Assembly (NCBI GenBank): GCA_964645835.1
Contig: CAZYDG010000044.1
Coordinates: forward strand, 1-64,000
Direction: 5' to 3'
DNA: 64,000 nucleotides
DNA from: CAZBME01 sp964645835
GTDB taxonomy: Bacteria; Desulfobacterota; Syntrophia; Syntrophales; UBA8958
Shown: positions 1 to 8,323 of the stretch, in pieces
Position numbering within the stretch: position 1 is the first letter of the stretch
Layout of the letters: each line of letters starts with the position of its first letter
The notes under the pieces: generated by a model
Told to the model about the DNA's origin: nothing
Database searches by the model: none
Seen by the model: the letters and a program-made list of their open reading frames with translations, nothing else
Position numbers and translations under genes: made by a program

Positions 1-184
1 GATATAATCTGGCTCATGGCGTCACCTCGTGTGTTGATGGGATTTTGTTGGGGAACAAAACTCATATATCACACTTTGTGACGCTATACTACTAATAATT
101 ACAATATGTTACAAATATTTCGCCCCTGCGAAAGTTGAGATCATAAGCTGGGATGAATGGAGAGTTAATTCCCCGCAGCCTTTA

Positions 185-517
185 TTGCGAGGTGCTTCAC
201 AATTTTCTTTTTCCCCCGACGGCAAGTGGGTAACCTTTCAACAATATGTCGATCTAAGCAAAAGAACCACCTACCTCATGCCCGTTTCGGAGAAATACCC
301 GAATTACCTGGGCACGCCGATATTGCTGTTAAACAATTATTTTTTCTCCTATGAATGTGCCTGGACAAAGGACCCCGTGAGCTTTGTGGCCGCGAGCCGC
401 ATTATCTGCCGCTGGGACCTGACCAAAGAGGCCCACCTGGAAAGTGACAAACCCACTTTCCACGAATACGTAGTGGAAAAGGATTTGGAAAGGATGATGA
501 AGGAGAAGAAACAGTAA
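185..517 (+). pseudogene. 5'-truncated beta-propeller-like protein fragment
   Basis: A 110-codon reading frame from TTG 185. Protein-like sequence continues upstream in the same frame to a stop at 95-97 (for example VEIISWDEW and NSPQPLL), with no start codon there. The FSFSPDGKWV stretch resembles the strand motif of WD40/TolB-type beta-propellers, and the C-terminus is charged (ERMMKEKKQ). The likeliest reading is the C-terminal remnant of a larger propeller protein whose 5' part has been lost. No ribosome binding site precedes the TTG. Function unknown; calling it a remnant is inference. Confidence 0.45.
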
Positions 518-542
518 CGAAATGTCTCGCTCAGGAGGGGGA

Positions 543-669
543 GCTGTTTCGCAATTCAAATATTTGCTATATTCGATTTGCTGTAGTCCAGATCTTTAAG
601 TCTGCGGTTCTGATATAACATAGTCAAAATTACAAGGTATTTGCAGGACTGAAGTCCTGTGCTACAGTC
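543..669 (+). repeat. Dispersed double-hairpin repeat, copy 1
   Basis: About 125 bp that recurs at 18200-18324 (same strand) and 34052-34179 (inverted). Shared blocks are the AT-rich lead AATTCAAATATTTG, a first hairpin around GTCCAGATCTTTAAGTCTG, the spacer AGTCAAAATTACAAGG and a second hairpin CAGGACTGAAGTCCTG. All copies are intergenic. It behaves like a REP/MITE-type non-coding repeat. Confidence 0.75.
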
Positions 670-690
670 AAATTAATCAGAGGAACTCTA

Positions 691-757
691 ATTGCGACAC
701 AGTCTCTTGGTCAGGCATGCATCAAAATCTTTGAATTTTTGTAGTGGATTTGGGGCT
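691..757 (+). repeat. Partial MITE-like repeat (right half)
   Basis: The segment from ATTGCGACACAGTCTCTTGG to about GTAGTGGATTTGGGG matches the right halves of the elements at 4409-4748 and 39773-39915 (shared core CAGTCTCTTGGTCAG, then GCATCAAA-TCTTTG). The left half is missing. It lies directly downstream of the double-hairpin repeat, so 518-1103 is mostly decayed repeat DNA plus the doubtful remnant at 835-1023. Confidence 0.55.
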
Positions 758-834
758 GTGAAATCCGTAGCACAAAAACACTTCTATATGATATGCCTAT
801 ATGCACTCAAAAACCGGAAGGTATATTCATCCCC

Positions 835-1023
835 ATGCCGAAAATGGAGACGGGAAACAAGACCGACCTGATCAAACAGTATTTCTCGAAGGTCAGGACA
901 GCACCCGCCGCCACCCTTCCTGACCGCTCTGCCGCTGGGCCGCCTCCGCGTGGAGATTAAAAGCCGCCCAGCCGAAGAAATGCAGGCCATCGACAAAACG
1001 GTACGCAAGATCATGGGTGTGTG
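835..1023 (+). pseudogene. Possible frameshifted small gene
   Basis: An ATG at 835 opens a 41-codon frame (start MPKMETGNKTDLIKQYFSKV) ending at 960. A second frame carries a protein-like tail (LPLGRLRVEIKSRP ... IDKTVRKIMGV) ending at the TGA 1021-1023. The two halves read as one short protein of about 62 residues if a single-base shift is assumed near 900. The product is not recognised. The call rests only on the protein-like look of both halves and is weak. Confidence 0.2.
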
Positions 1024-1103
1024 ACGGGTGCTACACGAGACTGCATACCGCCCGTTTCTGTAATACCTGGACGATAATCATATATCGCATATTCCTTCCT
1101 TCC

Positions 1104-1517
1104 TCAGGCTTCAACGATGACCATCCAGGATATGCCGAAACGATCGGCAACTATGCCGAAACATGGCGAAAAGAAGGTTTTGGCAAGAGGCATCTGCACT
1201 TGTCCGCCATCACTGAGCGCTGCAAACAGCCGTTTGGCCTCGGCCTCATCGCGCGCATTCAGCGAGAGCGAGAATCCCTGAAAGTTTGATTTGCCCGTGC
1301 AGTTGCCATCAGATGCCATCATCGTCGTCTCGCCAATACGGAAGCTTGCGTGCATCACCTTGTTTTCGGAACCAGGCGGAACCATACCGGGTTGAGGAGG
1401 TTCGGGACTGTCTTTGAAGCGCATCAGCATTTCCACTTCTGCCCCCAGAGCTTTTTTGTAAAAAGCGATCGCTTCTTCGCAATGACCCTCGAAAAAAAGA
1501 TAGGTTTGGAGTTGCAT
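1104..1517 (-). CDS. VOC-family (PhnB/glyoxalase-like) protein
   Basis: A 137-residue protein of the vicinal oxygen chelate fold, PhnB/3-demethylubiquinone-methyltransferase-like subgroup. It starts with the typical MQLQTYLFFEGHCEEAIAFYKKALGA pattern (quoted in part: YLFFEGHCEEAIAFYKKALG) and has SFRIGETTMMASD in the middle and FGIVADRFGISWMV at the C-terminus. Length is normal for one VOC repeat pair. A strong ribosome binding site (AAAGGAGA, 6-7 nt before ATG 1517) fixes the start. Members bind a divalent metal and act on varied small molecules; the substrate here cannot be told. It is monocistronic and its 5' side abuts the 124-bp repeat at 1534, which may carry or disturb its promoter. 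Confidence 0.85.
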   Translation of the reverse strand: MQLQTYLFFEGHCEEAIAFYKKALGAEVEMLMRFKDSPEPPQPGMVPPGSENKVMHASFRIGETTMMASDGNCTGKSNFQGFSLSLNARDEAEAKRLFAALSDGGQVQMPLAKTFFSPCFGIVADRFGISWMVIVEA

Positions 1518-1533
1518 GATTTATCTCCTTTGG

Positions 1534-1657
1534 CAGGCTGTTGAAAAACGCCCATCTGCTTCGTTGCTCTGCAAGCCTCGTCAATCGACGTACTTCTATG
1601 TACGCCTCACTCCTCAGCTTTTGTGCGCCTTGCACCTGGGCATTTTTGAACAACCTG
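1534..1657. repeat. 124-bp terminal-inverted repeat element, copy A
   Basis: Begins CAGGCTGTTGAAAAACG and ends CATTTTTGAACAACCTG, so the ends are inverted repeats of about 17 bp. The core holds TCGACGTACTTCTATGTACG. A copy of the same length lies at 9997-10120 between fliP and fliQ, and a decayed copy lies at 17843-18372. There is no transposase gene inside and no clear target duplication. It looks like a non-autonomous MITE. The rest of 1658-1952 upstream of the kinase is AT-rich, with no gene or recognisable promoter seen. Confidence 0.8.
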
Positions 1658-1952
1658 CCTGAAAATAGAGTTTTTCAAAGAAGAAATAGGAGCCAAAACA
1701 GTGCTTATTATTTTAACACTTTAATGAAACGAACCATGGATTACCATCGGGTATCATCTGATTTACCCGTGCGAAATTCCCTAATATGATATAAGGTATC
1801 ATGTGATAATTTTCGTAGACATCAAATCTTTAAGGTGGTATTCATTATATACCGATGTGTTACATGTTTATGCTCAAGATTTTAAATCAAAGAATTCCCG
1901 ATAGTCGTTGTCTTTTCAGCCTCACCGATCATCTCAAACGAAAGACACCCCA

Positions 1953-4358
1953 ATGAAAGATTCATCCATGACAGAACAGGTCCTGGTCCGGGAACTGGCT
2001 TCTCTGAAAGAGAGGATTGCTGAACTGGAGCGGTTGGAGGCCGAGCACAGGCAGCTGGACGATGAGCTACATGTTCAGCGCGAGATATTGGCGAACATAA
2101 GTGAAGGCATTCAGCTTACTCGCGTGGACGATGGAGTGATTGTTTATGCAAATCGCTGCTTCGAACGCATGTTCGGTTATGATCCGGAAGAACTGGTCGG
2201 TAAGCATGTGAGCATTATCAATGCTCCGGATGAAAAAGACCCCGAAACCGTTGCTAACGAGATTATTGATATTCTTAAACAAAAGGGTATTTGGACCGGT
2301 GAAATACACAATATCAAAAAAAACGGCACCCCATTTTGGTGTTATGCGAATATTTCAACATTTAAACATCCCCGTTATGGCGAAGTGTGGATATGTGTGC
2401 ACCATGATATTACCGAACGTAAGCACGCGGAGACGGCACTCAAAGAGAACGAGGAACTCTATCGTTCCTTGTTCGATAACATGCTTAACGGGTTCGCGTA
2501 TTGCAAAATGATATTTGATCAAGGGCGTCCGCATGATTTCATTTATCTTGCTGTGAACAGAGCCTTTGAATCATTGACCGGGTTGAAGGACGTTGCCGGG
2601 AAAAAAGTATCCGAAATCATTCCTGGTATCCAGGAGTCGGATAAAGAAATACTTGAAATCTATGGCAGGGTGGCTTTGACAGGAAAACCCGAGAGGCTTG
2701 AAAAATATGTTGGCGCCTTGCAGATGTGGTTTTCACTCTCGGTATACAGCACAAAAAAAGAGCATTTCGTAGTCATATTCGATGTTATCAACGAACGCAA
2801 GAAGGCTGAAGAGGAACTGCGCCAGGCGAAGGATAACTTCCGCCGTTCTCAGGACGATTCCCCTCTGGGAGTGCGGATCATCAGTGCGCAAGGTGAGACT
2901 ATTTATGCCAATCAGGCTATTCTGGATATTTATGGTTTGGACAGCATTGATGAACTCAGGGCAACTCCTGTCGAGAAGCGTTACACTCCGGAGAGTTTTG
3001 CCGAATATTTGATAAGACGGGAAAAAAGAAAACGAGGTGATGATCTCCCGTCCGAATACGAAATCAGTATCGTCAGCAAAAATGGCGAAGTCCGTCATCT
3101 TCACGTCTTGCGCAAGGGTGTATTGTGGGATGGAGAAAGACATTATCAGGCAATATATCAGGATGTCACCGAGCATAAGCGAGCCGATGCAGAGAGGGCA
3201 AAGCTTCAGGAACAGTTGCTCCAGGCGCAGAAGATGGAATCCGTAGGGCGATTGGCGGGAGGCGTAGCGCACGATTTTAATAACATGCTTAGTGTTATTC
3301 TTGGCCATGCGGAGATGGCTATGGAACAAATCGATCCGTCCAAACAGCTCTATGCTGATCTTAAACAAATCAAAAAAGCCGCAGAACGGTCCGCCGATCT
3401 TACCAGCCGCCTGTTGGCCTTTGCCCGCAAGCAAACTATTTCGCCAAAGATAATTGATCTGAATAAGACCGTTGAAAGAATGCTCAAGATGTTGCGCAGG
3501 TTGATCGGCGAGGATATTAACCTGCTGTGGCTGCCGGGGTTGCGAGTGTGGCCGGTCAAGGTGTATCCCTCCCAGATCGATCAGATACTTGCCAATCTTT
3601 GTGTCAACGCCCGAGACGCCATCGTTGGTGTCGGAAGAATTACCATTGAAACGAGAAATATCGTATTTGACGAAGTCTATTGCGAAGATCATTCGGGCTT
3701 TGTCCCCGGAGACTATGTCCTTTTGGTGGTGAGTGATAATGGTTGTGGTATGGACAAAGGGACTTTCGGCAAGATTTTTGAACCGTTTTTCACAACCAAA
3801 GGTGTGGGAGAAGGTACAGGCTTGGGTTTGGCCACAGTCTATGGCATCATTAAACAGAATAATGGATTCATCAATGTTTATAGTGAGCCCGGTCAGGGAA
3901 CGACCTTTAATATCTATCTGCCTCGATACATTGGCAAAAACGAAGAAGAGCAGGCCGACGATGGGGCAGCGGAGCAGGCCGTCCGCGGCAGGGAAACCAT
4001 TCTGGTTGTTGAGGATGAACCTGCGCTTCTGAAATTGACCAAACACATGCTTGAAAGGCTGGGCTATCAAGTGCTCACCGCCAATACACCGGGTAAGGCG
4101 ATTCGCTTGGTGGAGGAGCATGCTATGGAAATCCATTTGTTGATGACCGACGTCGTTATGCCTGAAATGAATGGGCGGGACCTGTCAAAAAAAATGATTT
4201 CTATCTATCCGAATCTAAAATGTTTATTTACATCCGGTTATACGGCCGATGTCATAGCTCACCATGGTGTATTGGAAGAGGGTGTATATTTCATTCAAAA
4301 GCCGTTTTCCAGGAACGATTTGGCGGCCAAGGTCAGGGAGGTGTTGGAACAGAAATAG
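1953..4358 (+). CDS. PAS-domain hybrid sensor histidine kinase
   Basis: A 801-residue cytoplasmic sensor kinase with no membrane segment. Order: coiled coil (about 15-45), three PAS-type sensor domains (about 45-160, 170-285, 290-410), a HisKA dimerisation domain with the phospho-acceptor His440 in GGVAHDFNNML, an HATPase domain (N-box NLCVNARDA near 553, then SDNGCGMD and GEGTGLGLATVYGI), and a C-terminal receiver domain with the acidic pair in VVEDE, phospho-acceptor Asp733 in MTDVVMPEMNG and Lys783 in IQKPFS. All catalytic residues are present. ATG 1953 is preferred over TTG 1908 because neither has a good ribosome site and ATG is the commoner start. No response regulator is adjacent, so it is an orphan. 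Signal and target are unknown; a link to the flagellar genes downstream is possible but not shown. Confidence 0.85.
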   Translation: MKDSSMTEQVLVRELASLKERIAELERLEAEHRQLDDELHVQREILANISEGIQLTRVDDGVIVYANRCFERMFGYDPEELVGKHVSIINAPDEKDPETVANEIIDILKQKGIWTGEIHNIKKNGTPFWCYANISTFKHPRYGEVWICVHHDITERKHAETALKENEELYRSLFDNMLNGFAYCKMIFDQGRPHDFIYLAVNRAFESLTGLKDVAGKKVSEIIPGIQESDKEILEIYGRVALTGKPERLEKYVGALQMWFSLSVYSTKKEHFVVIFDVINERKKAEEELRQAKDNFRRSQDDSPLGVRIISAQGETIYANQAILDIYGLDSIDELRATPVEKRYTPESFAEYLIRREKRKRGDDLPSEYEISIVSKNGEVRHLHVLRKGVLWDGERHYQAIYQDVTEHKRADAERAKLQEQLLQAQKMESVGRLAGGVAHDFNNMLSVILGHAEMAMEQIDPSKQLYADLKQIKKAAERSADLTSRLLAFARKQTISPKIIDLNKTVERMLKMLRRLIGEDINLLWLPGLRVWPVKVYPSQIDQILANLCVNARDAIVGVGRITIETRNIVFDEVYCEDHSGFVPGDYVLLVVSDNGCGMDKGTFGKIFEPFFTTKGVGEGTGLGLATVYGIIKQNNGFINVYSEPGQGTTFNIYLPRYIGKNEEEQADDGAAEQAVRGRETILVVEDEPALLKLTKHMLERLGYQVLTANTPGKAIRLVEEHAMEIHLLMTDVVMPEMNGRDLSKKMISIYPNLKCLFTSGYTADVIAHHGVLEEGVYFIQKPFSRNDLAAKVREVLEQK

Positions 4359-4408
4359 TAGAATGCAGTTTCCCACTTCCTCCTTGATGCCTTTTTAAGA
4401 GTCTTTAC

Positions 4409-4748
4409 CGTAATCCACCACCAAATTTCAGCCAAATCGAGTGGATAGAAGCGGCGCATCGTTCTTCCGGTTCAGGGGATATTCCCTTTATGTCCCTACA
4501 GATGACACCACTGATGCGAGTTGGAAAAATCCTATGCACCTCCAGACCAATACCCCGCTTCTCTTGGATAATGTGTTGTAATAAACCAAGTGACATTCCG
4601 AACGTATGTGAGGAATCTTGTAACTTCAGCTATTCCTGATACAAGATTTCGTTTGCGTTCAAAATGACAGGAAGAACGAATTATGACATAAGTCTGTTGG
4701 TCAGAAGTGCATCAAAGTCTTGGGAGTTTGGTGACGGATTTGGGTTTA
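4409..4748. repeat. MITE-like inverted-end repeat, copy A
   Basis: The left end (CCGTAATCCACCACCAAATTT) and right end (TTTGGTGACGGATTTGGG) are imperfect inverted repeats. The left block through CTTCCGGTTCAGGG matches 39776-39844, and the right block matches 691-757 and 39853-39915. The middle (about 4480-4680) is unique and codes for nothing convincing. It fills most of the 457-bp gap between the kinase and motA, and ends just before the sigma-54 promoter. Confidence 0.6.
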
Positions 4749-4758
4749 AATGAATTAT

Positions 4759-4774
4759 TGGCACGCCAATTGCT
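4759..4774 (+). promoter_or_regulatory. Sigma-54 promoter of the motA operon
   Basis: TGGCAC-N5-TTGCT, a full match to the -24/-12 consensus with the invariant GG and GC 10 nt apart. It lies 42 bp upstream of the motA start with no gene between. It fits class II (sigma-54) control of early/middle flagellar genes. The enhancer-binding activator is not in the window. Confidence 0.8.
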
Positions 4775-4815
4775 CATAATCCTGAAGACCAATTGCGCGA
4801 TGGGAGGACTTTTCT

Positions 4816-5598
4816 TTGGATATTGGAACCATTATCGGCATTCTATGCGGCTTTAGCCTCGTCATTGTGGCGATGGTGCAGGGTGGCGGCGTTTCATGGT
4901 TTGTTGACGGTCCGTCGGCCATGATCGTTCTGGGAGGTACGTTGGGGGCGACGCTGATCAGCTATCCCTTGCGCGATATCCTTAGTGTTTTTACGGTAGC
5001 TAAGAACGTATTCCGGAAGAGGACCTTCGATACGGCCCAAGTGATCCGTCAATTTGTCCAAATGTCAAAAATTTCCAGACGTGACGGAATTCTGGCGCTT
5101 CAGGACATGGCATCCAGGATGAACGATCCTTTTCTGGTGAAGGCGGTCAACCTGATTGTAGACACACCTGAACCGTCGAGTGTGCTGGATATTCTGGAGA
5201 CGGAAATCGATTTTCTCGCTGAACGTCATCGCCTGGGCGCCGAGATCTTTACAACGATGGGCAATTTTTGTCCGGCAATGGGTCTAGTGGGTACCCTTAT
5301 CGGTCTTGTCCAGATGCTGAAGCAGATGAATGAGCCTTCCGCTATCGGCCCCGCCATGGCCGTGGCCCTTATTACGACTTTTTACGGCGTCATCCTGGCG
5401 AACCTTGTTTTTTTGCCTATTGCGGGGAAGCTTAAGGCGAGAAGCGGTCAGGAGATCATGATGAAACAATTGATCGTTAATGGTGTCCTGGCCATCCAGG
5501 CGGGGGACAATCCGCGGGTTGTGGAGCAGAAGCTCCATTCATTCGTTGCACCGAGGGAAAGGAAATCGGTTTTTGCGGGTAATACGACGTCGAAATAG
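4816..5598 (+). CDS. motA: Flagellar stator protein MotA
   Basis: A 260-residue inner-membrane stator subunit of the MotA/PomA family. It forms the ion channel with MotB and pushes on FliG. Four membrane segments are visible (about 3-22, 32-50, 148-170, 180-202). The MGLVGTLIGLVQML segment and the following AVALITTFYGVILANLVFLP segment carry the conserved proline and glycine pattern of helices 3 and 4, and charged cytoplasmic residues lie between helices 2 and 3. The start is TTG 4816, with GGGAGGA 7 nt upstream. The 3' end overlaps the first motB-like gene by 26 nt. It is first in the operon behind a strong sigma-54 promoter. Proton versus sodium use cannot be settled from sequence alone. 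Confidence 0.92.
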   Translation: MDIGTIIGILCGFSLVIVAMVQGGGVSWFVDGPSAMIVLGGTLGATLISYPLRDILSVFTVAKNVFRKRTFDTAQVIRQFVQMSKISRRDGILALQDMASRMNDPFLVKAVNLIVDTPEPSSVLDILETEIDFLAERHRLGAEIFTTMGNFCPAMGLVGTLIGLVQMLKQMNEPSAIGPAMAVALITTFYGVILANLVFLPIAGKLKARSGQEIMMKQLIVNGVLAIQAGDNPRVVEQKLHSFVAPRERKSVFAGNTTSK

Positions 5599-6205
5599 GC
5601 ATACGGAGGAAGCGGATCCTTCGCTGCAGTGGCAGACTATTTACTGCTCCCTTATGCTGCTGCTGTTGGTTTTCTTTGCCATGATCGCCGCCTGGTCCAC
5701 TGTCGAGTCTCGTAAACTGGCCTATGCCAGGAATATTGCGGATCGGCCTAAAATTGACACGAGTGGCGCCGCCGATGACATGCGCAGATATTCGGAACTG
5801 CCTGAACTCAAGGGTCTTATCCGCCTGGAAGCGCTTCAGGGCGGTTTCAAGGCCATCGTCGATACACCGGTACTGTTCGTATCGGGCAAGGCGGATCTGG
5901 CCCCCGGTGCTCATGCCATGCTTAACGAGATCGTCCGCATTGCCCGTGAATCGTCCTTGTTCGTCACTATCGAAGGTCATACTGATAATACGCCTATCAA
6001 CACCGCCGAATACCCTTCCAACTGGGAATTGTCGACAATACGAGCCATCAATGTTTTGCGTTATTTGCAGGGACGGGGCATTCCCGCCGACCGTCTTTCA
6101 GCAGTGGGTTATGCGGAGCAGAAACCCGTTGTGGCCAACGATACCGAGGTGAACCGCCAGAAAAACCGGCGAATTGAGATTGTTTTCAGCAAGGAGGCAC
6201 CATGA
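5573..6205 (+). CDS. MotB-like stator protein lacking the channel aspartate
   Basis: A 210-residue protein with one N-terminal membrane segment (about 23-42) and an OmpA/MotB peptidoglycan-binding domain (about 90-205: TIEGHTDNTPI, YPSNWELSTIRA, GYAEQKPV, NRRIEIVF). The start is TTG 5573 inside motA, preceded by AAAGGAA. In MotB the membrane segment opens W-x5-D, and that Asp carries the ion; the next gene has WLMSFND at this point. Here the stretch is WQTIYCS, so Ser replaces Asp and no acidic residue lies in the helix. Peptidoglycan binding should be intact, but it should not conduct ions alone. It could form mixed dimers with the next MotB or serve structurally. It is coupled to that gene by an ATGA overlap. 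Confidence 0.85.
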   Translation: MRVIRRRNRHTEEADPSLQWQTIYCSLMLLLLVFFAMIAAWSTVESRKLAYARNIADRPKIDTSGAADDMRRYSELPELKGLIRLEALQGGFKAIVDTPVLFVSGKADLAPGAHAMLNEIVRIARESSLFVTIEGHTDNTPINTAEYPSNWELSTIRAINVLRYLQGRGIPADRLSAVGYAEQKPVVANDTEVNRQKNRRIEIVFSKEAP

Positions 6206-6846
6206 AGCGAGGGCCTGGAAGGCGGGGAGATGCCAAGGGAAGAAGCTGGCTGATGAGTTTCAATGATTTGTTGACGATCATGCTGACATTCTTTATTCTT
6301 ATGGTGTCCCTGTCCAGCATCAATATCTCGAAGATGAAAAGCGCCTCCGATGCGGCAAATAAAGTATTTAATCAAGTTGGCACTGAAGGTGCAATAGATA
6401 TAAAAACAGCGGATGCCTTGAACCGGATTGAGGGCCTTAACGCCCGGACGGAAAAAAACGGTGTCCGTGTTTCTCTGAAGGAAAGTATGCTCTATGAAAA
6501 GGGGTCCGATGTCCTGCAATCGTCTGCCGTGCGCGTCCTTCATGACTTAGCGGGTGTTCTGAGACAGACGGATGCGTCGATCCGTGTGGAAGGCCATACG
6601 GATAACGTGGCGATAAAGACGTCAAAATTCCCTTCAAACTGGGAACTCGCGGCGGCACGGGCTACGGCTGTCGTCAAATATCTGTCGGAGAAAGAGGGGG
6701 TTCCTGCCGGTAAACTGTCAGCTGCCGGTTATGCCGACTCAAGACCCCTTGCCTCGAATCAAACGGAAGACGGCAGGGCGCAAAATAGAAGAACGGAAAT
6801 TATATTGTTATTTCAGGAGGGTCCATGGCAAAGAAAGACGAAATAA
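6202..6846 (+). CDS. motB: Flagellar stator protein MotB
   Basis: A 214-residue stator protein that anchors MotA to the cell wall. A short basic N-terminus is followed by one membrane segment (about 17-36) containing WLMSFNDLLTIMLTFFILM, whose Asp22 is the expected ion-binding residue. A plug/linker region follows, then an OmpA-like domain (about 105-208: EGHTDNVAI, FPSNWELAAARA, GYADSRPL, NRRTEIILLF). Length is a little short for MotB but complete. ATG 6202 overlaps the stop of the paralogue before it, so the two are translationally coupled. It is similar to that paralogue along its whole length, which points to tandem duplication. This copy is the likely functional MotB. Confidence 0.92.
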   Translation: MKRGPGRRGDAKGRSWLMSFNDLLTIMLTFFILMVSLSSINISKMKSASDAANKVFNQVGTEGAIDIKTADALNRIEGLNARTEKNGVRVSLKESMLYEKGSDVLQSSAVRVLHDLAGVLRQTDASIRVEGHTDNVAIKTSKFPSNWELAAARATAVVKYLSEKEGVPAGKLSAAGYADSRPLASNQTEDGRAQNRRTEIILLFQEGPWQRKTK

Positions 6847-7322
6847 CGGAAAAAGATGAGCAGGCCGGAGGCGTTCAGGAGTCGGTAAAAAAAGCGTCCA
6901 TGATGAAGATCATCATCCTCGGCGTGGTTGTTCTGGTTGTTTTGGCGGGAGGTATCGGCGGAGCTGTGTTTTTTATGAGCAAGTCGGCAGAAAAAAAGGC
7001 GCCGGTGGCGGCACCGGCCATCGGCCCGACCTGGGCCATGGAACCCTTGATCATTAACCTGGCGGACAACAACGGCGAACGGTACCTGAAACTCGTCATG
7101 TCCTTCGAACTGACATCGGCAGAAGCGGCAAAAGAATTGGATATTGTTAAACCGAAACTGCGTGATGGCATCGTCGATCTGTTATCGAACAAAAGTTATA
7201 AGGATTTGGCGGACAATATCGGCAAGCAAAAGCTTCGTGATGACATCATGCTCCGGGGGAACAGCATTCTTCTTCAGGGCAAGATTACGAAGGTTTATTT
7301 TACGGAATTTGTTATTCAATGA
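6825..7322 (+). CDS. fliL: Flagellar basal-body-associated protein FliL
   Basis: A 165-residue single-pass inner-membrane protein. A charged cytoplasmic tail (1-27) precedes a hydrophobic segment (about 28-51, IIILGVVVLVVLAGGIGGAV) and a periplasmic FliL domain (WAMEPLIINLADNNGERYLKL to KVYFTEFVIQ), whose end is the typical FliL C-terminus. FliL forms a ring around the stator and supports torque at high load. The start ATG 6825 has CAGGAGGG just upstream and overlaps motB by 22 nt. A second, divergent FliL-like gene lies at 17225. Confidence 0.92.
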   Translation: MAKKDEITEKDEQAGGVQESVKKASMMKIIILGVVVLVVLAGGIGGAVFFMSKSAEKKAPVAAPAIGPTWAMEPLIINLADNNGERYLKLVMSFELTSAEAAKELDIVKPKLRDGIVDLLSNKSYKDLADNIGKQKLRDDIMLRGNSILLQGKITKVYFTEFVIQ

Positions 7323-7331
7323 GGTTATCCA

Positions 7332-8321
7332 TTGGCTAATATCTTATCTCAGGAAGAAGTTGATGCCCTGCTAAGGGGTATATCGGGCGGAGACATCGAA
7401 ACCGCCACGGATGAGATGCTCGATCCGACAGGGGTCATGGTTTATGATCTGACCAGTCAGGATCGAATCATCCGCGGCCGTATGCCGACCTTCGAAATGA
7501 CTAACGAGAAATTTGCCCGTGTCTTCCGGACAACCTTGTCCGGTCTGTTACGGAAGGTCATCACTATTTCCGCGACCCATACGGACATGCTCAAATTTGG
7601 CGAATTCCTGAAGATATTGCCTGTGCCCACGAGTCTGCACTTGTTCAAGATGGAACCCCTACGCGGTACAGGCCTTATCGTTGTCGAATCGAAGATCATT
7701 TTCATGCTCGTCGATGTCATCTTCGGTGGATCGGGTAAAGAGGCCTTCAAGATTGAAGGCCGCGAATTTACCGCCATTGAAAATAATATTATCAAAAAAA
7801 TCGTTATTGCCGCACTGACCGATTTGGAAAAGGTCTGGCAACCCCTGATGGAGATCAAAACCTCCTATCAGCGTTCGGAGGTCAACCCTCAGTTTGCCCA
7901 TATCGTATCGCCGACGGATGTCGTCATCGTGGCTAATTTCGAGATCGAAGTCGAGTATTCGTCAGGCATGATTTCCATGTGTCTACCTTACGCCATGCTG
8001 GAACCGATTCGGGAAAAATTGCAGGCGGGATTCCAGAGCGAGCAAATGGAGGTTGACAAGGTTTGGGCGGAGCGGTTCAAGAAGAGTCTTGCCGATTCGC
8101 CTGTGGATATGACCGTGGAGTTGGGAACGACGACCCTTTCCATGCGGGATGTCCTCCATATGAAGAAGGGGGACGTCATCCCCCTGGATCAGTATGCAAC
8201 GGATCCCCTTAAACTTTCCGTGGAAGGCGTTACGAAATTTTCTTGTTATCCCGGAATCTATAAGGGCAATCAGGCTGTTCGAATCGTCGGCCTGGAGAGA
8301 GAGAACAGCTCGGAGGTTTAA
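7332..8321 (+). CDS. fliM: Flagellar motor switch protein FliM
   Basis: A 329-residue C-ring protein. The N-terminus ILSQEEVDALLRGI is the CheY-phosphate binding motif. The middle domain (about 50-230) is CheC-like and contains the FliG-contact GGSGKEAF region. The C-terminal domain (about 250-325) is SpoA/FliN-like. The start is TTG 7332, 5 nt after GAGGTT. It lies 9 bp after fliL and 2 bp before fliN, so the three are co-transcribed. All expected regions are present. Confidence 0.95.
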   Translation: MANILSQEEVDALLRGISGGDIETATDEMLDPTGVMVYDLTSQDRIIRGRMPTFEMTNEKFARVFRTTLSGLLRKVITISATHTDMLKFGEFLKILPVPTSLHLFKMEPLRGTGLIVVESKIIFMLVDVIFGGSGKEAFKIEGREFTAIENNIIKKIVIAALTDLEKVWQPLMEIKTSYQRSEVNPQFAHIVSPTDVVIVANFEIEVEYSSGMISMCLPYAMLEPIREKLQAGFQSEQMEVDKVWAERFKKSLADSPVDMTVELGTTTLSMRDVLHMKKGDVIPLDQYATDPLKLSVEGVTKFSCYPGIYKGNQAVRIVGLERENSSEV

Positions 8322-8323
8322 AG

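Noticed and set aside
1541..1789. Short plus-strand frame
   Set aside because: It starts inside the 124-bp repeat and reads through its right end; the similar frame in the other copy is not conserved past the repeat.
2733..4136. 467-codon open frame on the minus strand
   Set aside because: It lies wholly inside the histidine kinase gene, antisense to clear PAS, HisKA and HATPase coding sequence, and its translation has no recognisable domain.
4405..4596. 63-codon minus-strand frame
   Set aside because: Falls in the MITE-like repeat; no ribosome site, and the other copy of the repeat does not keep the frame.
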